NCBI RefSeq assembly: GCF_002159185.1
Contig: NZ_NFHD01000001.1
Span: 1-64,000 of the forward strand
DNA from: Gemmiger sp. An87
Lineage (GTDB): Bacteria; Bacillota; Clostridia; Oscillospirales; Ruminococcaceae
Direction: 5' to 3'
DNA length: 64,000 nucleotides
Of this stretch, positions 44,446 to 52,691 are shown in pieces (the first letter of the stretch is position 1; each line of letters begins with the position of its first letter). A model generated the notes under the pieces. That model saw only the letters and a program-made list of their open reading frames with translations. It made no database searches and was not told where the DNA came from. Both the position numbers and the translations under genes were made by a program.

Positions 44446-44754
44446 TTATAGAGTATTATGCACCACAGTCCAAACCTGCTGCATGATCGCGGAAACCTGC
44501 TGAATTTGCGGATCATCCAGTCGGCCGGTTGCATTGGCCAGACGGGTGATCTGGTTCAGATTGTTCCCAATGGCGGACAGCTCTCTGGAAAGTTCCCGGT
44601 AGCTTTCCGCGGGGCGTGGTTTGATGGAACAGCCGGAAATCAACTGGCGTACAATGGCACTCTTGGATAGGCCGCTCACGGTTTGCAGGTGCTCCAGGTG
44701 CTGCGCCTCTTCTTTCGAGAGAAATGTTTCAAAGCGGATGGGTCTATTTCGCAT
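44446..44754 (-). CDS. mobC: MobC-like mobilization protein
   Basis: A 102-residue relaxosome accessory protein. RFETFLSKEEAQHLEHLQTVSGLSKSAIVRQLI (read in parts) gives the N-terminal ribbon-helix-helix-like DNA-binding part, and ELSAIGNNLNQITRLAN is the hallmark of MobC. MobC helps the relaxase open oriT. The relaxase gene that normally follows it is missing: the next gene in that direction is the convergent GH3, 52 bases away. Confidence 0.85.
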   Translation of the reverse strand: MRNRPIRFETFLSKEEAQHLEHLQTVSGLSKSAIVRQLISGCSIKPRPAESYRELSRELSAIGNNLNQITRLANATGRLDDPQIQQVSAIMQQVWTVVHNTL

Positions 44755-45081
44755 GATGCAGAATCCTTTCAGATGGAATGGGGTATCAGGGGTTTTCCCC
44801 TGACAAGTGGCGTTTGTGTGGACAAATGCCGTGCTTGCTGGAAGTTTACCGGCTGAATAGAGCGGTGTGCCGAAGAAGGCAGCGCAATGGGCTGCGGGAA
44901 GAAGCGCCGAGCTTTCGAGCCTGGGATTTTAAAATGAAAAGAAGGAGCTTTCCTCTTTTCAGATAGTAGGTTCCATATTTGGTTCTTTCTATATTTACTC
45001 TCTTCTATACTTGGTTGCATCGGAATCTCCGTATTTGGAAAATCCGATCATGGAAAAGCCGATTTCGGGCCAGGGAGCGAA
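44755..45081 (-). other. oriT: oriT-like region and untranslated gap
   Basis: Directly upstream of mobC lie a perfect hairpin TCAGGGG-TTTT-CCCCTGA (44786-44803) and an inverted repeat GGCGTTTGT-GTGG-ACAAATGCC (44809-44830) followed by GTGCTTGC. Inverted repeats beside a short conserved nick region, upstream of mobC, are the standard layout of an origin of transfer. The nick site itself cannot be assigned. The rest of the gap (44850-45081) holds no gene. Confidence 0.5.
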
Positions 45082-45381
45082 TCAGGAAAAGGGCTGTTCA
45101 AAGATCTGATAATCGTAGTCGATGATATGGCCCTGTGCATCGCGCACCTTTTCGCGCTTTAAGTAATGGTGAGCTTCCAGTTCCTTCAGCCCGGTGCGGA
45201 CGCTGTCCAGACCGTCCCGGTTTTGGCTGGCAAGACCGCGAATGCTGTAGTCCCAGTCATCTGGATTGGAGAGCATATAGGAGAGCAGTCCTTTGGCTTT
45301 CAGTGAAAGATTTGGATCACGCAGATGGACATTGCTCATAACGGTGTAGTTGTTCCGTTTCGGGACGCGGAAAACAGGCAT
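45082..45381 (-). CDS. Helix-turn-helix protein of mobile elements
   Basis: A 99-residue protein starting MPVFRVPKRNNYTVMSNVHL, with AAAGGAG eight bases before the ATG at 45381. LSLKAKGLLSYMLSNPDDWDYSIRGLA is a winged-helix segment common in replication or DnaD-like proteins of Firmicutes mobile elements. It may be the N-terminal part of a longer initiator, but it ends in a normal stop. Last gene before attR. Confidence 0.7.
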   Translation of the reverse strand: MPVFRVPKRNNYTVMSNVHLRDPNLSLKAKGLLSYMLSNPDDWDYSIRGLASQNRDGLDSVRTGLKELEAHHYLKREKVRDAQGHIIDYDYQIFEQPFS

Positions 45382-45421
45382 GGGTAAGCTCCTTTCGGTT
45401 TTGTGCAATGATTTCGGACCC

Positions 45422-45439
45422 CGTTTTTTGGACCACACT
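45422..45439. repeat. GGACCACACT repeat at right end (integrase arm site?)
   Basis: CGTTTTTTGGACCACACT resembles CGTTTTGGACCACACT at 29783-29798 just inside the left end, and another TGGACCACG lies at 29776-29784. Matching short repeats inside both ends are typical of integrase arm-binding sites. Confidence 0.45.
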
Positions 45440-45548
45440 GCATTGAAACGGGGCGAAATCAATGGTATTATGGAAAACAGAATCCGCAGAATTTAAGGAA
45501 AAAACCAGGGCAGGAAGCGGGGGAAAAAGAAACGGGAGGTCTCCGGCC

Positions 45549-45573
45549 GTTCGAATCCACCCGCTCCCACCAA
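45549..45573. repeat. attR: attR: 25-bp copy of tRNA-Tyr 3' end
   Basis: Identical to 29706-29730. It is only the T-arm half and acceptor strand of tRNA-Tyr, not a gene. It marks the right end of the island. Confidence 0.92.
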
Positions 45574-45609
45574 AAATCCCGGATGTGAAAACATCCGGGA
45601 TTTTTTTGC
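45573..45609 (+). terminator. Displaced original tRNA-Tyr terminator
   Basis: AAAAATCCCGGATGT-GAAA-ACATCCGGGATTTTTTT directly follows attR. Before integration it would have followed tRNA-Tyr; the island supplied a replacement at 29732. Confidence 0.85.
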
Positions 45610-45648
45610 GTTATCTGCAACCTCTGTTGGCGGTTGTTGGGTGGGCGC

Positions 45649-45687
45649 AAAAAGCCCTCTGCATGATATCCATGCAGAGGGCTTTTT
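45649..45687. terminator. Terminator downstream of lysR
   Basis: AAAAAGCCCTCTGCATG and CATGCAGAGGGCTTTTT form a near-perfect stem. On the minus strand it ends the lysR transcript. Confidence 0.88.
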
Positions 45688-45706
45688 GTTTTACAGCAGG
45701 CAGAGT

Positions 45707-46621
45707 TCACAGCCCCTGATTCCAGTACTGAGTGGCCAGCGCGATAAAGTGCTTACCGGGTTTGCTCAGGTAGGCGCCTTTTTTGTAACAGGCCATCAAA
45801 TTCCAGCGGGGATGGGTGTCCAGACAGAAGAAAGATACGCCGGGGATGTGTTCCAGAGGATCGATGTCCGGCACGATGCTGCAGCACAGCCCTGCTGCCA
45901 CCATTTCCAGAATGGTGGTAGAACGGGCAGTCTCAAACAGGGTGGTGGGATAAAAGCCCGCTTCCCGAAACAGCTGGCGCAGATAATCGTAAATGGTGGA
46001 CTTTTTGTGCATGAAGGCAAAGGGCTCATTCCGGAAATCTGCGAGAGAGAGCTCGGGATATTTGCTGTAAGGCGAGGGCTTTGCCCGGGCACACAGCGGA
46101 TGTCTGGCAGGAACCGCAAGTACCAGTTCCTCTTCCTGAATGGGAATGTACACATCCTTGCTTTTCTGTCGATCCAGAAGGGTAACAAATCCGATATCTA
46201 CCTTGCCGGCGGCAATCAGTTCCTGCTGTTGGCGCACGCTGGTTTCGATGGCCTGCACGGTCACATTGGGCCAGTCTCGATGAAACAGAGGATAAACGTG
46301 GGTGAACATGTAGGAGCCGCGCTCTGGTGGAAAGCTGATGGTAAGGCTGCTGTTCTGCAAAGCAACAATATCGTTCAGGCGCTGGTAGGTCTCCTTTTTG
46401 ATGCGTAGAATCTCCCGAGCGCTGTTCAGGTATACTGTGCCCGCCTCGGTGGGCAGCCAACCGCCCCGCAGCCGCTGGAACAGCTGGGTGCCCAGTTCAC
46501 TTTCCAGATGAAGCAGCTGCTGGTTCAGGGCGGAAGGGGTGATAAACAGCTGCTCGGCAGCGTGGGTAATATTGCCCTCGTCGGCGATTTTGACAATATA
46601 CTCCAGTTCTTTTAGGTTCAT
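45707..46621 (-). CDS. LysR-family regulator
   Basis: A 304-residue regulator. The N-terminal winged helix-turn-helix reads LKELEYIVKIADEGNITHAA and then QLFITPSALNQQLLHLE. The co-inducer domain follows from about residue 90. It is divergent from the IlvD/Edd-family dehydratase gene and so is its likely controller, with a sugar acid or its keto product as inducer. Promoter at 46652-46680. Confidence 0.94.
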   Translation of the reverse strand: MNLKELEYIVKIADEGNITHAAEQLFITPSALNQQLLHLESELGTQLFQRLRGGWLPTEAGTVYLNSAREILRIKKETYQRLNDIVALQNSSLTISFPPERGSYMFTHVYPLFHRDWPNVTVQAIETSVRQQQELIAAGKVDIGFVTLLDRQKSKDVYIPIQEEELVLAVPARHPLCARAKPSPYSKYPELSLADFRNEPFAFMHKKSTIYDYLRQLFREAGFYPTTLFETARSTTILEMVAAGLCCSIVPDIDPLEHIPGVSFFCLDTHPRWNLMACYKKGAYLSKPGKHFIALATQYWNQGL

Positions 46622-46651
46622 TTAAACAAGACTCCTGTGCGCTTTTGCCAT

Positions 46652-46680
46652 ATTATAGCATGAATGTTTGTGCACAGCAA
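46652..46680 (-). promoter_or_regulatory. Promoter of lysR
   Basis: Minus strand TTGCTG (46675-46680), 17-base spacer, TATAAT (46652-46657). Confidence 0.6.
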
Positions 46681-46797
46681 GCAAAATGGCGCACCTTATT
46701 AAGATTTTCTAATTCTATAGTGATTTCTATTAAATTGACTAATAGTTACGGCGGATCTATGATGGAGGTGGAAAAACAAAGCACAGGAGGTTTGAGC

Positions 46798-48507
46798 ATG
46801 AGCAAAGAACTGGAAAAGGAATTTCGCATCAAGGACGAGCGATACCGAAGCAGTACCCTGACCAACGGGCTGGGAAAGTCCGGCCAGCGTGCATTGCTGT
46901 ATGCCACCGGTATGGATGAGGAGGATCTGAAAAAGCCCTTCGTTGCGGTGATCGGATCTTTCAGCGAGATGGTGCCGGGCCATGTGCATCTGCGGGAGCT
47001 GGCCGATTATGTCAAGCAGGGCATCATCGAAGCAGGCGGCGTGCCCCGCCAGTCCGAGACCATTGCAATCTGTGATGGATTATGCCAGGGTCACAAGGGA
47101 ATGTGCTATCCGCTGGCCAGCCGGGAGCTGATTGCAGATTCGGTGGAGATGGTGGTGGAGGCCCACCACTTTGATGCCATGGTTCTGCTGCCCGGCTGTG
47201 ACAAGATCATCCCCGGCATGCTGATGGCTGCCGCCCGACTGGACATCCCTGCCATCGTGGTGCCCGGCGGCCCAATGATGCCGGGTAACGTGGGCGGCAA
47301 TCCTCTGTTCTGTTCCAGCGAACTGAGGGAATATCCCGGCCGTGTGGAGGCAGGCAAGGTAACCATTCAGGAAATGAAAGAGGCTGAGATGGCGGCACTG
47401 CCAACCGTGGGCAGCTGTGCGCATCTGGGTACCGCAAACTCCATGTGCATGCTCACCGAGGTACTGGGAATGGCCCTGCCCGGGGCGGGCACTGCACCTG
47501 CCGTATCCAACAAGCGCAAGCGCATCGCGAAGGCTTCCGGTCGGGCGGTGATGGAAATGCTTCGTACCGGGCTGACTCCGCGCAAGATTCTCACCCGGCA
47601 GGCGCTGCTCAATGGTGTGGCGGGTGCCATGGCCACCGGCTCCTCCACCAATCTTGTACTGCATCTGATGGCCATTGCCCACGAGGCGGGGGTAGAACTT
47701 TCGCTGAAGGACTTTGATGAGATCAGCAAACAGGTGCCTTTTGTGTGCAATCTGCAGCCTTCGGGTAAATATCCCATCGTATCGCTGGATGCCAGTGGCG
47801 GCATCCCGGCGGTTCTTAAGACCATTGAGTCGCGGCTGCACACTGAGGTGCTCACGGTGACCGGAAAGACCATGGGCCAGATGCTGGAGAGCGTAAAGGC
47901 AAATCCGGACGACGTGCTGCGCACCATGGAAAAACCCCAGAAGCCGGAGGGTGGCATTGCGGTGCTGCACGGCAATCTGGCACCGGATGGCGCAGTGGTC
48001 AAGCAGTCCGGCGTGCGGGAGGATATGTACCACTTCAAGGGCAAGGCACGGGTGTTCAATTCCATGGAGGAAGCGGATGCCGCTGTGAGCGGCGACACCA
48101 TTGAGAAGGGCACCGTGATCGTAATCCGTTACGAGGGCCCGAAGGGAGGGCCCGGCATGCGGGAGATGCTCTCCACCACCGCGCTGATTATGGGCCGCGG
48201 TATGGATGCCGACTGTGCTCTGATTACCGACGGCCGTTTCTCCGGCGCAACCCACGGCCCCTGCATCGGGCACATCTCGCCGGAGGCTGCGGCGGGCGGC
48301 CCCATTGCCTTTGTGCAGGACGGTGATGAAATCGAGATCGACATCGAGAACCGGACGCTGACCATTGACGTATCCGAAGAGGAGTTCGCCCGGCGCAAAG
48401 AGGGTTGGACCCCGCTGAAAAAACCGCGCAAGCCCGCGCTGGCAAAATACGCCTACCTGGTGAGCAGCGCAGATACCGGCGCGGTGATCGATACCGATAA
48501 ACTGTAA
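46798..48507 (+). CDS. IlvD/Edd-family dehydratase, probably for a sugar acid
   Basis: Iron-sulfur dehydratase of 569 residues. Cluster and active-site motifs: CDGLCQGHKGM, LLPGCDKIIPGM and GSCAHLGTANSM. True dihydroxy-acid dehydratases usually read GSCAGMFTANSM at the last site, so this is a side branch. The C-terminal swivelling domain has GRFSGATHGPCIGH. No isoleucine/valine genes are nearby; a LysR regulator and a GntP-type permease are, pointing to gluconate, galactonate or a similar aldonate, with a 2-keto-3-deoxy product. ACAGGAGG is eight bases before the ATG at 46798; the ORF extends 51 codons upstream without support. Confidence 0.85.
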   Translation: MSKELEKEFRIKDERYRSSTLTNGLGKSGQRALLYATGMDEEDLKKPFVAVIGSFSEMVPGHVHLRELADYVKQGIIEAGGVPRQSETIAICDGLCQGHKGMCYPLASRELIADSVEMVVEAHHFDAMVLLPGCDKIIPGMLMAAARLDIPAIVVPGGPMMPGNVGGNPLFCSSELREYPGRVEAGKVTIQEMKEAEMAALPTVGSCAHLGTANSMCMLTEVLGMALPGAGTAPAVSNKRKRIAKASGRAVMEMLRTGLTPRKILTRQALLNGVAGAMATGSSTNLVLHLMAIAHEAGVELSLKDFDEISKQVPFVCNLQPSGKYPIVSLDASGGIPAVLKTIESRLHTEVLTVTGKTMGQMLESVKANPDDVLRTMEKPQKPEGGIAVLHGNLAPDGAVVKQSGVREDMYHFKGKARVFNSMEEADAAVSGDTIEKGTVIVIRYEGPKGGPGMREMLSTTALIMGRGMDADCALITDGRFSGATHGPCIGHISPEAAAGGPIAFVQDGDEIEIDIENRTLTIDVSEEEFARRKEGWTPLKKPRKPALAKYAYLVSSADTGAVIDTDKL

Positions 48508-48520
48508 GGAGGAACTACAG

Positions 48521-49884
48521 ATGAGCCAAGAAACACAAATGCTGCTTGGGCTTGTCCTGGGCATTGCGGTCATGATCGTTCTGGTCATGAAAACGAAAAC
48601 ACACACCTTTATCGCGCTGCTGCTGGCAGCAGCCATCACCGGCCTGGTGGGCGGCATGACCCCCTCCGACGCGGTGTCCGCCATTTCGTCGGGTTTTGGC
48701 AACACGTTGGCCAGCACCGGCATCATCATCGGCCTCGGCGTAATGCTGGGCGGCATTCTGGAAAAGACCGGTGGGCCTACACTGCCATCAAGAAGATCGG
48801 CAGCGGCAAGGAGGAATGGGCGCTGGGCATCACCGGCTGGATCGTTTCCATCCCGGTGTTCGCGGATTCCGCTCTGGTGATCTTCCGCCCGCTGACCAAA
48901 GCCCTTTCCCGTGTGACCGGCAAATCCGTGATCGGCCTGGCCCTGGCGCTGGCCTGCGGCCTGCAGTGCACCCACACCATGGTGCCGCCCACGCCCGGCC
49001 CCCTCACCGCGGCTGGTATGATGGGCGTGGATGTGGGCCAGATGATCCTGGTGGGCGCGGCCCTCTCCATCCCCATCCTGATTGCTTCGGTGCTGTACTC
49101 CAAGTGGATCGGCAAGAAGATTTATCAGATTCCCAATCTGGACGGTACTTATGACCGCAAGGAATTCAAAAAAGAGTATCTGAAGAAGATGGATCAGCTG
49201 GATTCCATCATGGATACCAAGAACCTGCCCGGTCTGTGGCCCTCGGTGGCGCCCATTCTGGTTCCGCTGCTGCTGATTTTCCTGAAGACCGGCATCAGCC
49301 TGACTCCCATTCAGAGCGGCCCGCTGTACTACGTGATCAGCCTGCTGGGCGAGCCCATTGTGGCCCTGGCCATCGGCACCACGCTGGCGGTTTACGGCCT
49401 GGGCCGGCATATGGCCCAGAAGGAAGTCATCAACGTGATGAACGAGAGCATCAAGGACACCGGTATTATCATGCTGATCACCGGCGCGGGCGGCGCGCTG
49501 GGCAACGTGGTGAAGGTGAGCGGCATCGGCGACGTGCTGGGCGAGATGGTAGTCAACTGGCCCATCCCGGCCATCCTGATCCCGGTTATCATCGCGGCAC
49601 TGATGCGTATCGCCCTTGGCTCCGCCACGGTGGCGATTACCACCGCTGCTTCTCTCACCGCCCTGCTGCTGCCCGCTCTGGGCCTGGCACCTGTTCTGCT
49701 GGCACAGGCCTGCTGCATCGGCGCCTTCTCCTTCGGTTACTTCAACGACAGCGGCTTCTGGGTCTTTAACGGTATGTTCGGTCTGACCGAAATGAAGGAT
49801 CAGCTCAAGTGCAAGACCGCTGTTTCCATGATTATGGCCGGTGTCGGTGTGGTGGAGCTGATGATCATTAACCTATTCCTCTAA
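48521..49884 (+). pseudogene. GntP-family gluconate permease, single-base frameshift
   Basis: Proton-coupled sugar-acid importer. The first frame encodes GLVLGIAVMIVLVMKTKTHT to IIIGLGVMLGGILEKTGG, then leaves frame near 48773 (GGTGGGCC). The other frame continues with what should be AYTAIKKIGSGKEEWALGIT and runs to the normal end, including CTHTMVPPTPGPLTAAG, the GntP signature. Total length is 3n+2: one base is missing in a G run. Rest of the protein is intact, so it is either freshly broken or a sequencing slip. AAGGAGG lies nine bases before the ATG, 13 bases after the dehydratase stop. Confidence 0.85.
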
Positions 49885-50241
49885 GAGCGGGGCGGCGGCC
49901 CTGTCTCTGATTTCTCCGGTTGCCCTCTGCGGTGCGAAAGTGCCGCAGAGGGCGTTACAGGTTCTGCAGATACAGGCCGGCTTCCTCTGGCGGCCTGCAT
50001 CTGGAAGTGTATGGGTACAAGAAACTGAAACGTTTTTGAAAATCCTGCAAGACAAATGGAACGCAAAACGAAATCTCGGCAGAATGGTACAAGGGGCCGT
50101 GGCCGGTTTGGTGATTTTTGTCGATTGTTAAGGCGGCGACAGGCTGGTATGATGGCACTGTGAGAAAGACAACTGTGGCCACGGTTGCTCGAAGCTGTTT
50201 CAGCACGCAAAAGAGAAATCAATGAACCGGAGGAATTACAG
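49885..50241 (+). promoter_or_regulatory. Gap with hairpin and promoter before CitMHS gene
   Basis: No gene. GCCCTCTGCGG and CCGCAGAGGGC (49922-49953) form a perfect 11-bp stem without a T run. TGAAACGTTTTTGAAA (50026-50041) recurs in similar form upstream of other genes in this region. TTGTTA (50125-50130), 17 bases and TATGAT (50148-50153) with extended -10 TGG form the promoter; the leader is about 80 bases. Confidence 0.6.
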
Positions 50242-51543
50242 ATGAGTTATCCCGCCATAGTGGGATTTGTGATGATGATCCTCATCACAGTACTCCTGCT
50301 GAAAAAGACTGTCAGCCCGATTTTCGCCTTTACGGTGATCCCCATCGTGGGCGCGTTTCTGGTTGGTTCCAGCGTAGCCGAGGTTTGCAGCTATGTGGAG
50401 ACCGGCCTGGGCAAAACGATGGAGCTGATGTTTATCATCTTCTTCTCGCTGCCCTATTTCGCCCTGATGAACGATGCGGGCCTGTTTAACCGGCTGGTGG
50501 AGATCCTGCTGAAGAAGACCAAGCTCAGTGTGGTCACTGTGTGTGTGATCACGGTGCTGGTCTCCCTGATCACCGAGATCGACGGCAGCGTGACCAGCAC
50601 CTATCTGGTTACCGTGCCCATGATGCTGCCCCTCTACAAAAAGCTGAAGATCGACCCCAAGGTGCTGCTGTTCCTGTGCTCGGCTACCATGTGCGCACTG
50701 TTTGTGCTGCCCTGGAACGCCCGTAACCTGCGTGCGGCCACCCTGCTGGAGGGCATTGATTCGCCCAACAACTACATCTTCTCCAAGATGCTGCCCCTGA
50801 TGCTCATCTACATTGTCATGTGCATTGCGGCCGCCGTTCTGATGGCCAAATGGCAGATGAAGAAGGGCGCCGGCGTGGTGGACGGCGAAAGCACCAGCGA
50901 AGTACACATGGAATACAGCGAGCTGGCCCGTCCCAAGCTGTTCTGGTTCAACCTGCTGCTCACCATTGCTCTGATCGTGGGTCTGACCGTGGTGCCCTGC
51001 CCGGATTATTTCATCTTTGCGGTGGGCCTGGTCATCGCCATGGCGGTGAACTACCCTGACCAGAAGCTCCAGGGCGAGCTGATGAAGAGCTACGGCAAGC
51101 AGATGTACTCCACTGCCTGCGCCATCTTCCTGTCCGGCGTGGTGGTCGGTGTGCTGAGCGAGAGCCCCATGATGGACGCCATGGTTGATTTCCTGATCGG
51201 TCTGATCCCCACCGCCATGGGCCCCTGGATGTATCTGATCATTGCGGTGCTCAGCTTCCCTCTGATGCTCATCTTTACCAACGATATCTGGCAGTTCTCC
51301 ATTGTTCCCATCGTGGCCGCTCTGAGCACCCAGTATGGTGTGGCCAACGAGGTGGTTGTGATGGCCCTGCTGATGAACATGGGCGCCATGATCTCGCCTG
51401 TGGCGCAGCCTCAGCTGTATCTGGCCTGCGACCTGGGCGACAAGACCGAACTTGCGGATTATGTGAAGTTCAGCTTCAAGCCCCTGTGGGTGATGAACAT
51501 CCTCTGGCTGGTATTCGGCTGGGCGCTGGGCATCTTCCGCTGA
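50242..51543 (+). CDS. CitMHS-family carboxylate transporter
   Basis: A 433-residue membrane protein with about 11-12 segments. VTVPMMLPLYKKLKIDP, the acidic SLITEIDGSVTSTYLV segment and the general layout match the citrate-metal:proton symporter family CitMHS. GGAGGA is nine bases before the ATG at 50242. The next genes handle glucarate, so the physiological substrate may be a hexarate or another dicarboxylate rather than citrate. Downstream hairpin at 51579. Confidence 0.82.
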   Translation: MSYPAIVGFVMMILITVLLLKKTVSPIFAFTVIPIVGAFLVGSSVAEVCSYVETGLGKTMELMFIIFFSLPYFALMNDAGLFNRLVEILLKKTKLSVVTVCVITVLVSLITEIDGSVTSTYLVTVPMMLPLYKKLKIDPKVLLFLCSATMCALFVLPWNARNLRAATLLEGIDSPNNYIFSKMLPLMLIYIVMCIAAAVLMAKWQMKKGAGVVDGESTSEVHMEYSELARPKLFWFNLLLTIALIVGLTVVPCPDYFIFAVGLVIAMAVNYPDQKLQGELMKSYGKQMYSTACAIFLSGVVVGVLSESPMMDAMVDFLIGLIPTAMGPWMYLIIAVLSFPLMLIFTNDIWQFSIVPIVAALSTQYGVANEVVVMALLMNMGAMISPVAQPQLYLACDLGDKTELADYVKFSFKPLWVMNILWLVFGWALGIFR

Positions 51544-51578
51544 GTGTGCGGTCTGCGCTGTGCAATGTGTTCCGTATG

Positions 51579-51609
51579 CGGCTCCGGCATTCTGCCGGGG
51601 CCGTTTTTT
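51579..51609 (+). terminator. Terminator after CitMHS gene
   Basis: CGGCTCCGGC-ATTCT-GCCGGGGCCG with one mismatch, followed by six T residues. The MBL gene begins only 28 bases later, so read-through is likely to be used. Confidence 0.65.
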
Positions 51610-51636
51610 GTGAAACAAGGAAAGGAGCCGCTGATA

Positions 51637-52497
51637 ATGAAAAAAAAGCTGTTTTACGCGCCGGTGGATCATCCCCGCTGTGGGGATGATCTGGAGCATC
51701 CCTGGAAGTATGCGGTGCCCGCCTACCGGGCGGCACCCCATGTGTGGCAGGTGGGCGGGCAGGACGACGTGTGCGCCTATCTGCTGGACTGCGGCGAGGA
51801 GCTGATGCTCATCGACACCGGCTACCGGGCCTCCTTTTATCTGATGCTGGATCAGATCTGGCGGCTGGGCTATGACCCGCGCCGGATCCGGAAGATTCTG
51901 CTCAGTCACTGGCACTGGGACCATGTGAACGGCGCGCGCTATCTGCAGGAACTGTCCGGGGCAGAGGTGTGGATTTCGGCCATCGACGAGGAGCAGCATC
52001 AGCTGTGGAAGGAGCGCACCGATCCGCTGCCCATGGTGGATTACCGGGCGGACCGTTTCTACGACGATTCCGCCACCATTGATCTGGGGCGCTTTTCGGT
52101 GCATACCCGCCTGACCCCTGGCCATACCCCCGGGGCAACCTCCTTCTGGTTCGACGACACCGACGAGACCACCGGCGAGACCTTCCGCTGCGCCATGCAC
52201 GGCGGGCTGGGTATTGCCATGATGGCGCCGGAATATCTGGAGCGGTACGATCTGCCCCGGCAGCTGCCCCGTGTTTTTGTGGAGGATTGCCTGGAGCTGG
52301 CCGACCGATGGAAGGTGGACATCTGCCTGCCCAGTCACCTGAATCAGGGCAATGTGAAACCCAATATCCCCGCAGACCGGACCGACTACCGGGTCTGGAT
52401 CGACCGGGCCCAGTGGGGCGAAACCATGCGGGGGCGGGCCGCCGCGGTGCGGGCCATGTACCCGGCGGGCCTTGGAACAGGTGATGAAATGATTTGA
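51637..52497 (+). CDS. MBL-fold metallo-hydrolase
   Basis: A 286-residue zinc hydrolase. The metal motif HWHWDH (SHWHWDHVNGARYL), a downstream His in LTPGHTPGATSFW and Asp/His in AMHGGLG and PSHLNQG are present. This AHL-lactonase/quorum-quenching-like branch also includes sugar lactonases. Between a dicarboxylate transporter and glucarate dehydratase, hydrolysis of a glucaro-lactone would make sense, but this is only inference. AAAGGAG precedes the ATG at 51637 by about 10 bases. Confidence 0.78.
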   Translation: MKKKLFYAPVDHPRCGDDLEHPWKYAVPAYRAAPHVWQVGGQDDVCAYLLDCGEELMLIDTGYRASFYLMLDQIWRLGYDPRRIRKILLSHWHWDHVNGARYLQELSGAEVWISAIDEEQHQLWKERTDPLPMVDYRADRFYDDSATIDLGRFSVHTRLTPGHTPGATSFWFDDTDETTGETFRCAMHGGLGIAMMAPEYLERYDLPRQLPRVFVEDCLELADRWKVDICLPSHLNQGNVKPNIPADRTDYRVWIDRAQWGETMRGRAAAVRAMYPAGLGTGDEMI

Positions 52498-52691
52498 AAT
52501 ATGCATGAAAGGATTGCAACGGGCGAATGAAATCCCGTGCGAACCGCACAATGCGCCCGCGGGATTTTAGGCGGCATTGCAGATTGCCGCCGCCGCCCGC
52601 CGCTGGTATGCTTATACCAGAACGAAAGACCGAGCGCCGGGCGGCTGCCTGCGGCCCGCCCGATTCCGAACAATACAAAGGAGCATCAATT
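52498..52691 (+). promoter_or_regulatory. Terminator-like stem and promoter/operator before gudD
   Basis: AAATCCCG and CGGGATTT (52529-52568) can form a long imperfect stem. The perfect palindrome CTGGTAT-GCTT-ATACCAG (52600-52617) contains a TATGCT -10 with extended TGG. TGAAAGGATTGCAACGG lies upstream (52506-52522). Confidence 0.5.

Larger units (their letters stand above)
29706..45573. mobile_element. 15.9-kb integrated mobilizable-type island in tRNA-Tyr
   Basis: Bounded by perfect 25-bp direct repeats of the tRNA-Tyr 3' end. The left end has a tyrosine integrase (frameshifted), a small DNA-binding gene and a Cro/CI-like regulator, in the layout of phage and ICE integration modules. The right end has MobC, an oriT-like region and a helix-turn-helix gene. 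In between is a carbohydrate cargo: two GH94 phosphorylases, an AraC regulator, a three-gene ABC importer and a GH3 enzyme. The cargo genes visibly use more A/T in third positions than the flanking chromosome. No relaxase, coupling protein or conjugation genes are present, so it would need a helper, or is decaying. Confidence 0.88.

Noticed and set aside
45468-45710. Small ORF ending near attR
   Set aside because: It crosses the attachment site and a terminator hairpin and has no ribosome site.
46798-48507. Branched-chain dihydroxy-acid dehydratase (housekeeping ilvD)
   Set aside because: The motif GSCAHLGTANSM departs from the usual form, no ilv/leu genes are nearby, and the neighbours are sugar-acid regulators and permeases.
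47080-49410. Minus-strand ORF opposite the dehydratase and permease
   Set aside because: Antisense shadow of the IlvD/Edd and GntP coding sequences.
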